DNA from: Firmicutes bacterium UBA1702
GTDB lineage: Bacteria > Bacillota > Clostridia > Peptostreptococcales > Anaerovoracaceae
Direction of reading: 5' to 3'
DNA length: 64,000 nt
Assembly: GCA_002320005.1 (NCBI GenBank)
Contig: DCJK01000024.1
Location: 45,374 to 109,373 of the forward strand
Part shown: piece after piece, positions 61,561-64,000 of the stretch
Numbering within the stretch: the first letter of the stretch is position 1
Layout of the letters: each line of letters begins with the position of its first letter
Translations under genes and position numbers: made by a program
The notes under the pieces: generated by a model
What the model was told of the DNA's origin: nothing
The model's input: the letters and a program-made list of their open reading frames with translations, nothing else
Database searches by the model: none

Positions 61561-62814
61561 ATGGCAAAGAAAAAAGAAGTTTACAAAGTAAAACCACTGA
61601 ATGAGAACAAAAAGAACATCATCGCAGCCCTTATCGATGAGTACGATATCGAAACTGCCGATGATATTCAGGAAGCACTGAAGGATCTGCTTGGAGGCAC
61701 CATCAAGTCTATGATGGAAGCCGAAATGGACGAACATCTGGGCTATGGAAGTTATGAACGCAGTGAGACCCGAGAACCCGGAGATAACTACCGCAATGGA
61801 ACCAAGAAAAAGAATATCCGGAGTTCATATGGCGAATTTCAGGTAGATGTTCCACAAGACAGAAACAGTACCTTTGAGCCTCAGATTGTGAAAAAGCATC
61901 AGAAAGACATATCTGAAATTGACCAGAAAATTATCAGTATGTATGCCAGAGGTCTTACTACAAGGCAGATATCCGAGCAAATAGAGGAAATCTACGGTTT
62001 TGAGTGTTCTGAGAGCTTCATTTCCGATGTAACAGACAAGATATTGCATGATATCGACGATTGGCAGAATCGTCCTTTGGATGAGATTTATCCGATTATG
62101 TTCATAGATGCAGTTCACTTCTCCGTAAGAGAAGATAACCGCATAAAGAAGCTCGCAGCCTATGTAATTCTTGCAATCACCCTGGATGGCAGAAAGGATG
62201 TAATCAGCCTCCAGATTGGAGAAAATGAAAGCAGCAAGTATTGGCTTGGAGTTCTGAACGAGCTGAAAAACCGTGGAGTAAAGGATGTTATGATAATCTG
62301 TGCAGACGGATTAACAGGGATTAAAGAAGCCATAGGAACTGCCTTTCCTGGTACCGAATATCAGAGGTGCATAGTACACCAGGTAAGAAATACCCTTAAA
62401 TACGTACCATACAAGGATATGAAAGCCTTTGCGGCGGATTTAAAGACAATATACCTTGCACCAAGCGAGGAGCAGGGACGAGCTCAATTAGAACGTGTAA
62501 CAGAAAAATGGGAACCAAAGTACCCTAATGCCATGAAGAGCTGGGCCCAGAACTGGGATGTGATAAGTCCAATTTTCAAATTTTCCAACGATGTCAGGAA
62601 AGTCATCTACACGACCAATGCCATCGAGAGCCTGAACAGTACATACAAGAAACTCAATCGCCAAAGGTCAGTGTTCCCGAGCGATAAAGCTCTGCTCAAA
62701 GCCCTCTATCTTTCAACGCTGCAGGCTACCAAGAAATGGTACCTGCCGCTGAGAAACTGGGGCAAGGTTTACGGAGAATTTGCAGTAATGTACGAAGGAC
62801 GCATCCCGTCCTGA
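61561..62814 (+). CDS. IS256-family (mutator) transposase
   Basis: A full-length 417-residue DDE transposase of the mutator type. The N-terminal DNA-binding region precedes EAEMDEHLGYGSYERSE and YRNGTKKKNIRSSYGEF. The catalytic acids are in MFIDAVHFSVRE (first Asp), IICADGLTGIKEAI (second Asp) and YTTNAIESLNSTYKKL (Glu). CIVHQVRNTLKYV is also typical. No frameshift is seen, so the element may be active. The ATG is preceded by AGGAGG within a hairpin. Confidence 0.96.
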   Translation: MAKKKEVYKVKPLNENKKNIIAALIDEYDIETADDIQEALKDLLGGTIKSMMEAEMDEHLGYGSYERSETREPGDNYRNGTKKKNIRSSYGEFQVDVPQDRNSTFEPQIVKKHQKDISEIDQKIISMYARGLTTRQISEQIEEIYGFECSESFISDVTDKILHDIDDWQNRPLDEIYPIMFIDAVHFSVREDNRIKKLAAYVILAITLDGRKDVISLQIGENESSKYWLGVLNELKNRGVKDVMIICADGLTGIKEAIGTAFPGTEYQRCIVHQVRNTLKYVPYKDMKAFAADLKTIYLAPSEEQGRAQLERVTEKWEPKYPNAMKSWAQNWDVISPIFKFSNDVRKVIYTTNAIESLNSTYKKLNRQRSVFPSDKALLKALYLSTLQATKKWYLPLRNWGKVYGEFAVMYEGRIPS

Positions 62815-62834
62815 ACTAGCCAAGAGATAAGCAA

Positions 62835-62876
62835 GGACTCCTCCGAAAATCCGAAGGAGCCATTGATATTTTTTGA
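62835..62876 (+). terminator. Weak terminator after the transposase gene
   Basis: CTCCT pairs with AGGAG, continued by imperfect inner and outer pairs (62835-62861), and a T-rich run ATATTTTTT follows. It lies inside the insertion sequence. Confidence 0.45.
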
Positions 62877-62996
62877 ATGTTAGTTTATATTGTCAGCAAG
62901 TAAGGCACCTGCTGAAAAGTGAGTGTCAAAGCTATCTAATTACCATAGAATGCTAATTTACAGAAAAACTTTCACAGTCTCTATATATAGTGTATT

Positions 62997-63045
62997 ACGC
63001 GCGCGCGCGTCCGAGAAATGATTTCGGACGCGTTCTTTATATTTG
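62997..63045 (+). terminator. GC-rich hairpin next to an alternating CG tract
   Basis: CGCGTCCGA (63006-63014) pairs with TCGGACGCG (63024-63032), followed by TTCTTTATATTT, a plus-strand terminator. The left arm merges into a 14-nt self-complementary A(CG)6T tract at 62997-63010. On the minus strand there is no U-run, so it is a poorer stop for the LysR gene. Confidence 0.65.
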
Positions 63046-63912
63046 AAATTCTGATATGAATTCCTTTGCAGCAGGGGAAAGCCATATATCGTTTCGGTAA
63101 ATAAGCTGTATTTCCATTTCTATTTCAGAGTCTCTGACATTAATAACAGAGAGTGTTTTGTTCTCAATAAAAGGTGTTACTGTGAATTCTGGCAGAATAG
63201 TAACTCCAAGACCTTTTTTAGTATAGTCAATAATTGTCTGTGTGCAGCCTATTTCAAGATTTGAATTAGGAATAATATGATGTAAATTGCATAGTGTCTC
63301 GAATGAATTTCTGTAATTACACAGCTTTTCTGTCATTAATACGTTTTCCTTTGCAAATTCCTGAAGTGAAATATCGTATCGTTTAGCAAAAGGATGTGTC
63401 GCACTGCATAGATAACGGATTGGAGTGGATTTTCTGAATGCACATACCCAGTTGGGAGTATACAGAAGATCATCAAGAGTAATCATAATATCTATTTCCC
63501 CTTTGTTGAGCATATCCATGATTTCAAGAGTTGTTGCTGTTTTGATGTAAACCTTCACGTTTTGATTGGTGATGAGATACTTTTCAAGGATTGGTGGCAG
63601 GAGATATGTGGATATAGTTTCAATGACGCCTATCCGAAGCTCACCACAAGGTGTGGAAGCATCTGTTACGACAGATGTAGCTTCATTCACTTGTGCGAGA
63701 ATGTTTCTAGCATAATATAAGAGTTCTTTTCCTTTGATACTCAAACTGAATCGCTTGCCATTACGATTAAATAGAGGAACGCCTAGTTCATTCTCTAACT
63801 GTTGTATGTGTGACGAAACTGTTGATTGTGTATATCCGAGATTTTCAGCTGTTTTAGAGAAACTTCCATTATCGCAAATATGTACAAAAGTCTGCAGGTT
63901 ACGAATTTCCAT
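63037..63912 (-). CDS. LysR-type transcriptional regulator
   Basis: A complete 291-residue LysR-family regulator. The N-terminal helix-turn-helix is FVHICDNGSFSKTAENLGYT with QSTVSSHIQQLENELGVPLF. The effector-binding domain starts about residue 90 (GELRIGVIETISTYLLPPIL). An AAGGAGACAAT site precedes the ATG. The target is unknown; the gene it normally faces would lie beyond the right edge. It converges with the IS element and, like it, is AT-rich. Confidence 0.92.
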   Translation of the reverse strand: MEIRNLQTFVHICDNGSFSKTAENLGYTQSTVSSHIQQLENELGVPLFNRNGKRFSLSIKGKELLYYARNILAQVNEATSVVTDASTPCGELRIGVIETISTYLLPPILEKYLITNQNVKVYIKTATTLEIMDMLNKGEIDIMITLDDLLYTPNWVCAFRKSTPIRYLCSATHPFAKRYDISLQEFAKENVLMTEKLCNYRNSFETLCNLHHIIPNSNLEIGCTQTIIDYTKKGLGVTILPEFTVTPFIENKTLSVINVRDSEIEMEIQLIYRNDIWLSPAAKEFISEFQI

Positions 63913-63952
63913 ATTGTCTCCTTATCGATATAATTAATAAAACATATTTTAT

Positions 63953-63971
63953 ATATTTGTTATACAAATAT
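63953..63971. promoter_or_regulatory. Perfect AT-rich palindrome upstream of the LysR gene
   Basis: ATATTTGT-TAT-ACAAATAT, 8 bp arms with 3 bp between, about 40 nt upstream of the LysR start. It contains the T-N11-A pattern of LysR operators and may control this gene and a divergent neighbour outside the window. Confidence 0.45.
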
Positions 63972-64000
63972 TATATTTTGGATTAACATATATGTAAATA

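Larger units (their letters stand above)
61475..62981 (+). mobile_element. IS256-family insertion sequence
   Basis: About 1.5 kb, bounded by imperfect inverted repeats of about 28 bp. The left end reads GAGACTGTGAAAAAAAGTCT and the right end, on the complement, GAGACTGTGAAAGTTTTTCT; both continue GTAAATT. One full-length transposase gene is inside. The 8 bp outside each end (ACAAAGAA and TATATATA) do not match, so no target duplication is visible. Confidence 0.88.

Noticed and set aside
62997..63010. Alternating CG tract as a Z-DNA regulatory site
   Set aside because: Only 14 nt and simply the extended left arm of a hairpin; no evidence for a separate role.

Overview
The window reads as a chromosome segment of an anaerobic, endospore-forming, low-to-moderate GC Gram-positive bacterium of the class Clostridia. 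The evidence is a CodY regulator, a YunB sporulation protein, an [FeFe]-hydrogenase, the PrpC/PrkC phosphatase-kinase pair, a RuvC-RuvA-RuvB operon and AGGAGG-type ribosome binding sites. The family cannot be fixed from sequence alone; an Eubacteriales/Peptostreptococcales relative is an inference.

Layout. 1-3518: end of hslU, then codY, yunB, hflX and a yigZ-type gene. 3606-5100: one promoter, fifteen tRNA genes and a terminator. 5118-6166 (minus): a TPR lipoprotein and a small membrane protein. 6293-10892: thymidine kinase, then a secreted glucosaminidase carrying a dockerin, a membrane-anchored cohesin protein and an MgtC-like protein. 10946-23125: a radical SAM gene (minus), queH, asnA, priA, def, fmt, a zinc peptidase, rsmB, prpC, prkC, rsgA and rpe. 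23196-26258 (minus): a class A penicillin-binding protein. 26350-34630: comEC, holA, a DMT exporter, a NuoF/GltD-like flavoprotein, [FeFe]-hydrogenase and an acetyltransferase. 34713-36795 (minus): argR-recN. 36861-42444: ruvCAB under a probable LexA box, queA, tgt and an rlmD-like methyltransferase. 42445-43624: a scar of mobile DNA fused to a truncated MATE gene. 43759-44651: a LysR gene with a 3' frameshift.

44670-61132 is the most interesting region. A promoter and a well-conserved cobalamin riboswitch are followed by a YezD-like small gene and six tightly spaced genes: a DUF4430 surface protein, a MoxR ATPase, a DUF58 protein, a membrane transglutaminase-fold protein that has lost its catalytic Cys, a 2703-residue GLUG-repeat surface protein, and a membrane-anchored alpha/alpha-barrel protein. 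DUF4430 and the alpha/alpha barrel match the C- and N-terminal domains of eukaryotic transcobalamin, here on separate proteins. I propose a cell-surface vitamin B12 capture system assembled with help from the MoxR/DUF58/transglutaminase trio. This is inference: no binding data exist here, and two or three terminator-like hairpins lie between the riboswitch and the main operon.

61133-64000: two palindromic repeats, an intact IS256-family element, and a LysR gene on the minus strand. This end, like 42.4-44.7 kb, looks horizontally acquired. queH, queA and tgt together indicate queuosine modification of tRNA. prkC, the class A PBP and the glucosaminidase form a cell-wall theme, and comEC, priA, holA, recN and ruvCAB a DNA uptake and repair theme.
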